NCBI RefSeq assembly: GCF_039645565.1
Contig: NZ_CP147914.1
Span: 1,299,573-1,363,572, forward strand
Direction of reading: 5' to 3'
Origin: Sulfurimonas sp. HSL1-2
GTDB taxonomy: Bacteria > Campylobacterota > Campylobacteria > Campylobacterales > Sulfurimonadaceae
DNA length: 64,000 bases
Of this stretch, positions 8,876 through 16,709 are shown in pieces. The translations under genes and the position numbers were made by a program. Every line of letters begins with the position of its first letter. The stretch's first letter is position 1. The notes under the pieces are model-generated. The model saw nothing but the letters and a program-made list of their open reading frames with translations. It was not told the origin of the DNA and did no database searches.

Positions 8876-10000
8876 TCACTTTCCGGCGCGTTTCGCCCAG
8901 CGGTAGAGGAAACGGGTCGGGTCCAGCGCCTCGGGTAGCGGCTTTCCTTCCAGCAGCGACTCGGCGAGGGTGCGGGCAAGCAGAGGTCCCATGACGAAGC
9001 CGTAGCCGCCCGTGCCGTTGATCATGTAGATCCCGGGGTGGTAGACGAGCGACGCCGCGTCGGTTTTGGCACCTTTTGCAAGCCCCGGAAACGCCTGCAG
9101 CGACGCCTCGGCGTCGGCGACCCTTCCGACCAGCGGGTAATAGTCGTTGGAACCCGAACGCAGCCCCGTGTGGTCCTGGAGGACTTCAATATTTTCCAGC
9201 CTGACTGTTTTGGCCGCCTTCTGCAGCAGTTCCGCACGCCCTGCAGCATAATCATAGGGCTCCGTCGCTGTCTGCGGATCATAGTGCACGTCGTGCGTCG
9301 CCCCGATGGCACCCTCCCCGTTCGCGCCGGTCGCGGCAATGGAGACGTACTGGTGCAGATGGCACGGCAGCGGCGTCGCCGTCCTGATGTCGACGCGGTG
9401 CCCCCAGATGGCCCGCAGCGCGATATGCGGCATCGCAACGACGGGCCGGTATGCGCCCGTCGCCAGAACGACCTTCTTCGCGCGGATCGTTCCGACCGAC
9501 CAGATTCCGTCATCATATTTTATGATATTAATATCATCCAATATTAAGTCAGAACCCTCCGCCAGCCGCGAGCAGACTCCCTGGGCGTTGACCAGCCCGC
9601 TGCGGGCCAGGACAACGTGTTCGAACGCCTCCGTCTCCTCTGTCAGGGGCGCTTCCGGCATCGAAGCGAGCATCGGCAGCGCCGTCGTCTCTTTGAATGC
9701 CCTCACCTTTTCGTTCTCGTCCTCGTACTTGGCGAAGTGGATCAGGGGTGCGATGCGGATCAGCTCGGGGAAACGGCGCTCGTAAAAATCGAGCGAGAAT
9801 AGGTAGCTCTCCTCCATCAGCATCTTGAGCGGGCCGCCCTTGGAGAACTTGGGCGAAACGAAAGCCCCTGCCGCACCGCTGCCGCCAGCGGCGATCCCTT
9901 CGCGGTCGATCAGGGCGACTTTCTCGCCCCCCTGCGTCAAAAAATACGCCGTCGCGCAGCCGTTGATGCCGGCGCCGATTATGGCCGTGTCGTAGGTCAA
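8876..10000 (-). CDS. FAD-dependent oxidoreductase (DAO family, MnmC C-domain-like)
   Basis: The protein (374 aa) starts with a Rossmann FAD-binding fold, YDTAIIGAGINGCATAYFL, then DREGIAAGGSGAAGAF. It ends with the second nucleotide-contact motif (INGTGGYGFVMGPLLA). The layout is that of glycine/D-amino-acid oxidases and of the oxidase half of MnmC, which acts on the tRNA wobble uridine. No methyltransferase half is present, so the substrate is open. I prefer the TTG at 10000, directly before the Rossmann strand and with an AAAAAGGA ribosome-binding site. Starting at 10063 would add 21 basic residues of no family character. Confidence 0.72.
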   Translation of the reverse strand: MTYDTAIIGAGINGCATAYFLTQGGEKVALIDREGIAAGGSGAAGAFVSPKFSKGGPLKMLMEESYLFSLDFYERRFPELIRIAPLIHFAKYEDENEKVRAFKETTALPMLASMPEAPLTEETEAFEHVVLARSGLVNAQGVCSRLAEGSDLILDDINIIKYDDGIWSVGTIRAKKVVLATGAYRPVVAMPHIALRAIWGHRVDIRTATPLPCHLHQYVSIAATGANGEGAIGATHDVHYDPQTATEPYDYAAGRAELLQKAAKTVRLENIEVLQDHTGLRSGSNDYYPLVGRVADAEASLQAFPGLAKGAKTDAASLVYHPGIYMINGTGGYGFVMGPLLARTLAESLLEGKPLPEALDPTRFLYRWAKRAGK

Positions 10001-10130
10001 ACGGGTCCTTTTTCTTTTGCCATAGTGTAACGAAACTCCGTTCAAACCAGGCATAGGTATCACACTGCCTAAAGATCAAAAATACCAATTAGAAATATTA
10101 TTTCGCAGTATCTTTTAATTAATAAAGTCC

Positions 10131-10136
10131 TATAGT
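10131..10136 (+). promoter_or_regulatory. -10 box before the metalloprotease gene
   Basis: TATAGT lies in an AT-rich block (10070-10145) between two GC-rich genes, 57 bases upstream of the ATG. The gene also has a very strong ribosome-binding site (AGGAGGAGGA). Confidence 0.35.
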
Positions 10137-10192
10137 TTAATGCAGATGTCCACCCTCGCCGGTCGGACAGAAACAGGAGGAGGAACAAAACA

Positions 10193-12583
10193 ATGAGCAC
10201 GGAGCTGATCAGACTGCCCGTCGTCGTCATCAAGCTCGCCGATGACGACGGCTCGCACTATGCAGGCGACGCATTTTCAGACGACACGATCAGGGCGCTG
10301 ATCGAGGATACCAATGCCATTTACGAACCCGATGTGGGCATCAGGCTGATTCTGCAGAAGATCAGCACCCTCAACAATACGCTGATCAACCGTGTGGCGG
10401 ACTGGAGCATGGAGTGCCCCGATGCAGAGGCGACGATCCCGCACCCGGACCCTGCTTTCGCCGGTTACCGCCTGAGCCCTTCGCAGCATGCGGCCTACAG
10501 CTATGCGGCCAAGCACTACCCCGACAAGATCGTCATTTACGTCCGCCGCCGGACCGCCATCAGGGTGCCAGTCGATGCGGGTTACCCCAAACCGCTTGAC
10601 GGGAACTGGCCCGGACTCCCCGCCGCGTTCAAGCAGGGGATCGACGCCGCCCTGCTGCGGCAGGACAACGGCAAGATCTACCTCTTCAAAGGAAACGAAT
10701 ACGTCCGCTTCTCAAGCGTCAGTGCAGGAGTAGACCCGGGTTACCCCAAGCCCATCGCGAACCACTGGCCGGGCCTACCGGCTTCCTTTCAGCAGGGGAT
10801 CGATGCCGCGCTTTGGCGGGAGAGTAACGGCTGCGTCTACCTCTTCAAAGGGAGCGAATACGTCCGTTTCACAAGCGTCAGTGCCGGCGTCGACCCGGGC
10901 TATCCCAAGCCCATCGCCGACCACTGGCCGGGCCTCCCGCCCTCATTCCAACAGGGGATCGATGCCGCGCTCTACTACAAACCCACCGGTCAGATCTATT
11001 TCTTTAAAAATGACGAATACGTCCGCTTCTCAAGCGTCAGTGCAGGAGTAGACCCGGGCTACCCGCAGGCCATCAGAGACAACTGGCGCGGTCTCCCGGA
11101 GGGATTCGAACAGGGCATCCAGGCGGCCCTGTGGCGCGAAAGCAACGGCTGTACCTACCTCTTCAAAGGCAGCGAGTATGTCCGGTACTCGAAGGCGTGC
11201 GACATTGTCGACGAAGGCGGCGGCGGTTTCTCGCACAAAGATATGAACTTTGTCGCGCTCAGCCCGTGGGCGGCGACGGGAACGCTGGGCGTCATGGTCT
11301 ACGCCGGCGGTCCTACCCCCGCCCAGGCACCCCACGTCTTTCTGGCCCATGAGCTCGGCCACTACTTCGACCTGACCCATACCATGCGCAACGACTCCCC
11401 CGAAACAATGGCCGTCGCGACGCAGCAGCTCGACGACTACTGCCGGCAGCACTATCCCGACCCCAAAAACGTCCCCGAAAACATCGCGGACCTCGTTTGG
11501 GATATGGATACCCTGACGGATACCTCAGGCGATCCGGGCGCCACACTGTACATGCAGGCGCTCTTCGGGACAGACCTGCCCTCTGCCACCGCCAACCCCT
11601 GCATCGGGGCCGGTACGTTCACCGTCCACTCGGACTACTGCGGCAGGGACTTTACCGCGACACCGCCGCGCGACAACGTCATGAGCTACACGGCGCAGTG
11701 TCCCTACCTTCCCGGCAACACCACCGGGCAGACGCGGGCACGGATCACGCCGCAGCAGCGGGCCATCATCCACGCATCGCTGACAACCTGGCGCAAAAAC
11801 CTGCAGCAGCTGCCGGTGGGCCATGACCGCTACAACGCCGTCTGGATCAAATCGGACGAAGACCGTCCCGTCATCTGGGCCTGGAAACGGGCCGACTTCG
11901 ACAGACTGAAAAAAGAGTATGATGCAAAAGGGTTCCGCCTGGACGAACTCAACGCCTTCGTCCTGCCCGGCGGCGAGGTGCGCTACAACGCCGTCTGGAT
12001 CAAATCGCACGACGACAGGCCCGCCGTCTGGGCCTGGAAACGCGCCGATTTCGACAAGCTCTACACCGAGTACTACGCGAAAGGGTACCGGCTGGCGTCG
12101 CTCAATGCCTTCATGCTCCCCGACGGCATTGAGCGTTTCAACGCCATCTGGATCAAATCGCACGAAGACCGGCCCGCTGTCTGGGCCTGGAAACGCGCCG
12201 ATTTCGACAAGCTGTACACCGAGTACCATGACAAAGGCTTCCGCCTGATCGATATCAATACGTTCGTCTACCCTGACGGAGAGGAGCGCTACAACGCCGT
12301 CTGGATCAAGTCGGACGAGGACCGTCCCGCCGTCTGGGCCTGGAAACGCGCCGACTTCGACAAGCTGTACACCGAGTACAACGCGAAAGGGTACCGTCCG
12401 GAACGCCTCAATGCTTTCCTCGGCGCCGACGGCGAACTGCGCTACAACGCCCTCTGGGTCAATGTAGGCGGCGGCAGAAAGGCCCTGTGGGAGTGGGTGC
12501 GCTGGGACTTCGAGAGCCGCCACGACACGCTGCACGCCAAGGGGTACCGCCTCTATCGGCTCGGCTGCAGCGTCCTACCCTAG
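10193..12583 (+). CDS. Metzincin-like metalloprotease with inserted four-blade hemopexin domain and five C-terminal tandem repeats
   Basis: The 796-aa protein is modular. Residues 1-126 look like the N-lobe of a zinc protease. Residues 127-338 are four repeats of exactly 53 aa (VDPGYPKPI...YLFKGSEYVRF), the number needed for a complete hemopexin beta-propeller. Residues 386-396 are HELGHYFDLTH, a zinc site of the HExxHxxxxxH type with Asp where metzincins usually have Gly. A Met-turn follows (DNVMSY, Met497). Residues 546-796 hold five 51-aa repeats (RYNAVWIKS..RPAVWAWKR) like 'bacterial tandem repeat domain 1'. I see no signal peptide, although Cys residues near the active site suggest export. 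The ribosome-binding site is strong. The gene looks accessory; target and export route are unknown. Confidence 0.85.
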   Translation: MSTELIRLPVVVIKLADDDGSHYAGDAFSDDTIRALIEDTNAIYEPDVGIRLILQKISTLNNTLINRVADWSMECPDAEATIPHPDPAFAGYRLSPSQHAAYSYAAKHYPDKIVIYVRRRTAIRVPVDAGYPKPLDGNWPGLPAAFKQGIDAALLRQDNGKIYLFKGNEYVRFSSVSAGVDPGYPKPIANHWPGLPASFQQGIDAALWRESNGCVYLFKGSEYVRFTSVSAGVDPGYPKPIADHWPGLPPSFQQGIDAALYYKPTGQIYFFKNDEYVRFSSVSAGVDPGYPQAIRDNWRGLPEGFEQGIQAALWRESNGCTYLFKGSEYVRYSKACDIVDEGGGGFSHKDMNFVALSPWAATGTLGVMVYAGGPTPAQAPHVFLAHELGHYFDLTHTMRNDSPETMAVATQQLDDYCRQHYPDPKNVPENIADLVWDMDTLTDTSGDPGATLYMQALFGTDLPSATANPCIGAGTFTVHSDYCGRDFTATPPRDNVMSYTAQCPYLPGNTTGQTRARITPQQRAIIHASLTTWRKNLQQLPVGHDRYNAVWIKSDEDRPVIWAWKRADFDRLKKEYDAKGFRLDELNAFVLPGGEVRYNAVWIKSHDDRPAVWAWKRADFDKLYTEYYAKGYRLASLNAFMLPDGIERFNAIWIKSHEDRPAVWAWKRADFDKLYTEYHDKGFRLIDINTFVYPDGEERYNAVWIKSDEDRPAVWAWKRADFDKLYTEYNAKGYRPERLNAFLGADGELRYNALWVNVGGGRKALWEWVRWDFESRHDTLHAKGYRLYRLGCSVLP

Positions 12584-12598
12584 CCACCTTCTTTCAAT

Positions 12599-12632
12599 GG
12601 CGCAGGTCACCTGTCGACACCTGCGCCCTTCT
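12599..12632 (+). terminator. Intrinsic terminator after the metalloprotease gene
   Basis: GGCGCAGGT and ACCTGCGCC form a perfect 9-bp stem with an 11-base loop, followed by a CTTCTT tract, 16 bases after the stop codon. Confidence 0.7.
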
Positions 12633-12686
12633 TGTTAATTGCCTTTTAAACGCTATGCTTTGCTCTTAAGATGCCAAAGGACGGAA

Positions 12687-13355
12687 ATGGATACATTGGA
12701 TGCACTCCTCGAACGCAGATCGGTGCGGGCTTTCCGCGACAAAGCGGTCGACAAAGAGACGGTCATCTCGATACTCGAACACGCAAAGCATGCCCCCTCC
12801 GGCGTCAACATGCAGCCGTGGAGCGTCTGCGTCGTCGGCGGCAGCAGAAAGAAGCAGATCGAAGAAAAGATCATCCGGGCCTTCGAAGCGGGCGAGAAAG
12901 CCCGCATGGACTATAGCTACTACCCGCAGCAGTGGGAGGAGCCCTACCGGAGCCGGCGCAAAGAGACGGGCCTGCTGATGTACCGGACGCTGGGCATTGC
13001 CAAAGAGGACAAAGCGGCACAGGCCGAACAGTGGAAAGCCAACTACAGGGCCTTCGACGCCCCCGTCGTACTTTACTTTTTCATCGATGCCGCCCTGGAA
13101 AAGGGTTCCTGGCTCGATTACGGCATGTTCCTGCAGTCCGTCATGCTCGCGGCAACGTCCCTCGGGCTGGGCAGCTGCCCGCAGGCCGCCCTGGCCGAAT
13201 ACCCGGACATCGTCCGCGAGGCGCTGGGCATCGGCGGCGACAAGACCCTGCTCTGCGGCATGGCCCTGGGCTACGAGGACAAGACGGCCCCCATCAACGG
13301 CTACCGGACGCCAAGAGTTCCCCTCGACGCGTTCACCGCGTTCTACGATGCCTGA
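12687..13355 (+). CDS. Nitroreductase family protein
   Basis: This is a flavin-dependent (FMN) NAD(P)H nitroreductase-like protein, about 222 aa. It has the family N-terminus LLERRSVRAFRDKAVD (phosphate-binding Arg cluster), HAPSGVNMQPW and the C-terminal segment GMALGYEDKTAPIN. Such enzymes reduce nitroaromatics, quinones or flavin-like cofactors; the substrate cannot be told here. ATG 12687 follows AAGGACGGA and sits just before the conserved start of the domain; an upstream ATG at 12639 would lie in the terminator tail. The neighbours on both sides are separately transcribed. Confidence 0.88.
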   Translation: MDTLDALLERRSVRAFRDKAVDKETVISILEHAKHAPSGVNMQPWSVCVVGGSRKKQIEEKIIRAFEAGEKARMDYSYYPQQWEEPYRSRRKETGLLMYRTLGIAKEDKAAQAEQWKANYRAFDAPVVLYFFIDAALEKGSWLDYGMFLQSVMLAATSLGLGSCPQAALAEYPDIVREALGIGGDKTLLCGMALGYEDKTAPINGYRTPRVPLDAFTAFYDA

Positions 13356-13424
13356 AGCTGAAAGCGTTCCCCCGAAGCGTCGCACCGGCCGAGCCTGAAG
13401 CCGATCCGTGGTAAAAAGGTTAGA

Positions 13425-14654
13425 ATGAAACCGCAGACACCCCACCCCTCCTTTAAAGAGTTCGTCCTTCTAATGAGCCTGATGACCGCCGCGGCGGCCC
13501 TGGCCATCGACGCCGTCATGCCCGCGCTCAGCACCATCGGCACGGCCCTGCAGGTGCAGACGGACAACGACCGCCAGCTTATCATCTCCCTGCTTTTTGC
13601 GGGGATGGCCCTGGGGCAGCTGCTCTACGGGCCGCTCAGCGACAGCTTCGGGCGGAAGCCGGCCATCTATGTCGGGTTCGGCCTCTACATCGCGGGTTCC
13701 CTCATCGCCCTGCTCAGCCCGAACCTCTCCGTCATGCTCTTCGGCCGCTTTTTGCAGGGGCTCGGCGCCGCCGGGCCGCGCATCGTTTCCGTGGCCCTCA
13801 TTCGCGACCTTTACGAAGGGCGGATGATGGCCCGGGTGATGTCCTTCGTCATGAGCATCTTCATCTTCGTACCCGCCGTCGCCCCGGCCCTGGGCGAAGG
13901 GCTGCTCTACCTCTGGGGGTGGCAGGCGATCTTCGGGCTCTTCATTGCCGTCGCCGCCGTCACGCTGGTCTGGTTCATCCTTCGCCAGCCGGAGACCCTG
14001 CCCAAAGCGCGGCGCATCCCCCTCTCGCTCTCAAACGTCCTTACCGGCATCGTCGAGACCTGCAGGAACCGCACCGCCCTAGGCTATACCGTCGCCATGG
14101 GGCTGGTCTTCAGCGTCTTCATGGGCTATCTCAGCTCCGCCGAACAGATCTTCCGCGACACCTACGGCACCGGGGAGCTCTTCGCCCTCTACTTCGGCAT
14201 CTTCGCCCTCTCCATCGGCCTCGCCTCCTACCTCAATGCGCGGCTGGTGATGCGCTACGGGATGCGGCCGCTCAGCTCCTCGGCGCTCGCGGCCCTCACC
14301 CTCGTCTCGCTCCTCTATTTCACCTATGCCTATGCCCATGACGGCGTACCACCGTTTTGGAGCTTCATGCTCTACGGCCTCATTACCTTCTTCTGCTTCG
14401 GCCTGCTGTTCGGCAACCTTAATGCCATGGCGATGGAGCCGCTGGGACACATTGCCGGCATCGGCGCCGCGGTCGTCGGTTCGCTCTCGACCTTCATCGC
14501 CCTGCCCATCGGCGTGACCATAGGCCGCCTCTACGACGGCGGCATCCTCGCCCTCGTCGGGGGCTTTGCCCTCCTCGGCGCTGCCGGGCTTGCCGTCGTA
14601 CGCCGCACCGGCCACGAGAAGATGCAGCGCGTCCCCGTCCCGGCCGATGACTGA
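13425..14654 (+). CDS. Bcr/CflA-type multidrug efflux MFS transporter
   Basis: The 409-aa membrane protein has 12 predicted TM helices and the MFS drug:H+ antiporter motifs. Motif A is GPLSDSFGRKP between TM2 and TM3, the Bcr-type TM1 reads AIDAVMPAL, and motif B is RFLQGLGAAGPRIVSVALIRD. The family exports bicyclomycin, chloramphenicol-like drugs or small metabolites. The gene follows the nitroreductase after about 70 bases and may share its transcript. The C-terminus is a short charged cytoplasmic tail. Confidence 0.88.
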   Translation: MKPQTPHPSFKEFVLLMSLMTAAAALAIDAVMPALSTIGTALQVQTDNDRQLIISLLFAGMALGQLLYGPLSDSFGRKPAIYVGFGLYIAGSLIALLSPNLSVMLFGRFLQGLGAAGPRIVSVALIRDLYEGRMMARVMSFVMSIFIFVPAVAPALGEGLLYLWGWQAIFGLFIAVAAVTLVWFILRQPETLPKARRIPLSLSNVLTGIVETCRNRTALGYTVAMGLVFSVFMGYLSSAEQIFRDTYGTGELFALYFGIFALSIGLASYLNARLVMRYGMRPLSSSALAALTLVSLLYFTYAYAHDGVPPFWSFMLYGLITFFCFGLLFGNLNAMAMEPLGHIAGIGAAVVGSLSTFIALPIGVTIGRLYDGGILALVGGFALLGAAGLAVVRRTGHEKMQRVPVPADD

Positions 14655-14694
14655 ATCCAGCAGGTTACATATTAATTAATATACTATATAGTTG

Positions 14695-14742
14695 TTGCCG
14701 TGCCGGGAGCTTTTTTTGCATTGGTGCGGCACAATACGGCAA
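14695..14742 (+). promoter_or_regulatory. Leader hairpin in front of the 14753 gene
   Basis: The left arm TTGCCGTGCCG (14695-14705) pairs with CGGCAC and GGCAA on the right (14727-14742), leaving a small bulge. A T7 tract lies in the loop. The ribosome-binding site (AAAAGGAG) begins at the foot of the stem. Just upstream lies an AT-rich promoter-like region (ATATACTATATAG, about 14680-14692). Confidence 0.4.
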
Positions 14743-14752
14743 AAGGAGTCCC

Positions 14753-15214
14753 ATGGAAACGCACAAGGAGAGAGTCTTCCTCAGAGGCCGCGGGGGAAGC
14801 GACGCGGCGCACCAGGCCGACGAGGCACTCTACCACGAGCTGCTCGTCCGCCACGACGAGCTTGAACGTACGACGCAGAAAACGGCGGCGGGGATCGAAA
14901 CGGTCACCCGCGTCACCTCCGGGGACGCCAGGCTCGTCACCATCCTGCACGACCATGTCGTGGGGATGAAGAAGCGCTACGACGGCGGCCGGGCCGTACG
15001 CTCCTGGGACCCCCTCTTCGTCGAGCTTTTCGACAACCGCGACGCCATGACGCTGGCGTGGGAAATGCTCGAAGACGGCATCAAGGTCACCCTCACCTCG
15101 GACGATCCCGCCGTCGTCGACATCATCCACCGCCACGACGAAACCCTGCAGATGTTCGTACAGTTCGGCCTGCAGGCCTCACGCCACGAAAGCCCCTACC
15201 GCCCGGAGGCGTAA
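14753..15214 (+). CDS. Conserved hypothetical cytoplasmic protein
   Basis: I do not recognise this 153-aa protein. It has no signal peptide or TM helix and looks fully helical. It is rich in His and acidic residues, with ILHDHVVGMKKRY in the middle and DIIHRHDETLQMFVQF near the end, which could bind metal or haem, but no motif is decisive. The ATG has an AAAAGGAG ribosome-binding site beneath a leader hairpin. It is followed by a GNAT acetyltransferase gene, but 105 bases separate them. Confidence 0.6.
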   Translation: METHKERVFLRGRGGSDAAHQADEALYHELLVRHDELERTTQKTAAGIETVTRVTSGDARLVTILHDHVVGMKKRYDGGRAVRSWDPLFVELFDNRDAMTLAWEMLEDGIKVTLTSDDPAVVDIIHRHDETLQMFVQFGLQASRHESPYRPEA

Positions 15215-15319
15215 GGCCGCAAAAAGTCCGGACGACAACCGGGCACTGCGTCCCTGGCATCTTTTTTGCAAACTGCCGCCTCATGAAAACACCAACTACC
15301 AACCTCAAAAAGTAGACCG

Positions 15320-15775
15320 ATGCGGTGGCAATGGTCATTGTACGATCGGCTCTCCCCCATGGAGATCCTGGAGATCATGAAGCTCCGGCAGGCCGTCTTT
15401 GTCGTGGAACAGGAGTGCGCCTATCAGGATGCGGACGACCTTGATCCGCTGTCGTGGCACCTCACGGGGTGGGAAGAAGATGCCGACGGGAAACGGCTCG
15501 TCGCCTATCTGCGCGTCGTATCCCCGGGCAGGAGATTCGCGGAACCCTCCATCGGGCGCGTCATCACCCCCTTGCCGCTGCGCGGCAGGGGTCTGGGCAA
15601 AGCGCTGATGCTTGAAGCGATAGCGCGTATCCCCTCGCTTTACCGGCAGGCGTCCATCCGCATCTCAGCGCAGCAGCGACTGGAGCCCTTCTATGCCGGC
15701 TTCGGCTTTGAAACGGTTTCAGATCCCTACGACGAAGACGGCATTCCCCACGTCGAGATGCTGAGAGTACCCTAG
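15320..15775 (+). CDS. GNAT family N-acetyltransferase, ElaA-like
   Basis: This 151-aa protein matches the ElaA branch of GNAT acetyltransferases. It has the early LRQAVFVVEQECAYQDADDLD segment typical of ElaA, the acetyl-CoA pyrophosphate loop RGRGLGKALM, and FYAGFGFE near the C-terminus. It should transfer an acetyl group from acetyl-CoA to an amine; the acceptor is unknown. Its length is typical of the family. The start is ATG, with only a weak AAAAAGTAGACCG ribosome-binding site. Confidence 0.88.
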   Translation: MRWQWSLYDRLSPMEILEIMKLRQAVFVVEQECAYQDADDLDPLSWHLTGWEEDADGKRLVAYLRVVSPGRRFAEPSIGRVITPLPLRGRGLGKALMLEAIARIPSLYRQASIRISAQQRLEPFYAGFGFETVSDPYDEDGIPHVEMLRVP

Positions 15776-15844
15776 AATACAGACTCATTTTCTCCTATTA
15801 GCACATATATTGCATGTCCTGCCAAACACGCAAGGAGACAGGTC

Positions 15845-16375
15845 ATGCAAGAGCGTTCGTGGGAAGAGGAGCAATTCATCATCTGGAACAGTGCGCTCGG
15901 TCTCCGCGACTTCGTCATGATCGACCGCGTCGAAGGCGACGAAGGGAGCCGGGTCGCCTGGCTGGAAGAGCCCTACGAGATGGTCGGCCCCTTCGACTTT
16001 GACGAGTTCCTCTCCACAGGATGCATCAGCTTTGCCGCCTGCGTCGTCATGTCCCGCCATAAATGGAATACGGAGCGCACGCAGCTGCTGCAGGAGTCCA
16101 TGGAACGCCGCCGCAAGACCCAGGAGAAGGTTTTCGAGGAGCTGGCCCGTCGCAACCGGCACAAACGGCGCCACGGCAGCCCCTTCCGGCAGTTCAACGA
16201 ACGCGAGATGCGAGAACTCCTGGAACTCCCCGTCGACGGCGAACTTGAAGTGACCCAGATCAAAGCCGCCTACCGCCGCCGCGCCAAAGAGGCGCACCCT
16301 GACGTCGGCGGCAGCCACGAGCTCTTCGTGCAGATCACGGAAGCGCGGGACCTCCTGATCGAGCTTGTTTCATAA
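15845..16375 (+). CDS. J-domain protein (DnaJ-like co-chaperone)
   Basis: The 176-aa protein carries a C-terminal J domain (about residues 120-176). It has the helix II pattern QIKAAYRRRAKEAHPDVGG and an intact HPD motif at 151-153, which stimulates the ATPase of DnaK-type Hsp70. The N-terminal 115 residues have no family I recognise; a basic coiled segment (RRRKTQEKVFEELARRNRHKRRH) joins the two halves. This placement of J at the C-terminus resembles specialised co-chaperones rather than DnaJ. The ribosome-binding site is AAGGAGACAGGTC. Confidence 0.82.
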   Translation: MQERSWEEEQFIIWNSALGLRDFVMIDRVEGDEGSRVAWLEEPYEMVGPFDFDEFLSTGCISFAACVVMSRHKWNTERTQLLQESMERRRKTQEKVFEELARRNRHKRRHGSPFRQFNEREMRELLELPVDGELEVTQIKAAYRRRAKEAHPDVGGSHELFVQITEARDLLIELVS

Positions 16376-16709
16376 CCGAACGGCGCCCTGCTCCGTGACA
16401 TCCCACCTGCTTGGCAGAGCCTGCTGCATACCATTAACTCCCTCTACCGGCAATGATTCGCTCCACGCTGTAAATGAACACACCGAAGAATTTTTATTGA
16501 TTCATGTTGAATATCATATGAAAATCGAAACTACTTTGCTAAAATGAATCTGCATAAATAGTGAGAATCCACTGACTGTTTGGAATCGTCTTTTCCGTCA
16601 ACTGCAGGGATAGCATTGATTGCCTGGTCTAAACAACCACTGCTGATGAATTCCGTAACGAAAAGAGGTCTATCGTGAAACACACCACTGCCAACGGCGC
16701 AGGATCTAA
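16376..16709 (+). other. Non-coding gap with the probable promoter of the diguanylate cyclase gene
   Basis: I see no convincing gene in these 334 bases. The left part is GC-rich like the neighbours; from about 16465 it becomes AT-rich. TGCTAAAAT (16537-16545) is a good extended -10 box, which would give a leader of about 160 bases. At 16675-16713 a 12-codon reading frame (GTG start, AAGAGG ribosome-binding site) ends in a TGA that overlaps the ATG of the next gene. Confidence 0.4.

Noticed and set aside
10571-11208. Hemopexin repeats as a transposon or satellite DNA
   Set aside because: The repeats are in frame with a period of exactly 53 codons and encode a known propeller blade, so they are protein repeats.
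16365-16547. 60-codon frame in the gap before the diguanylate cyclase gene
   Set aside because: It has no ribosome-binding site, overlaps the end of the J-domain gene and runs through the promoter region.
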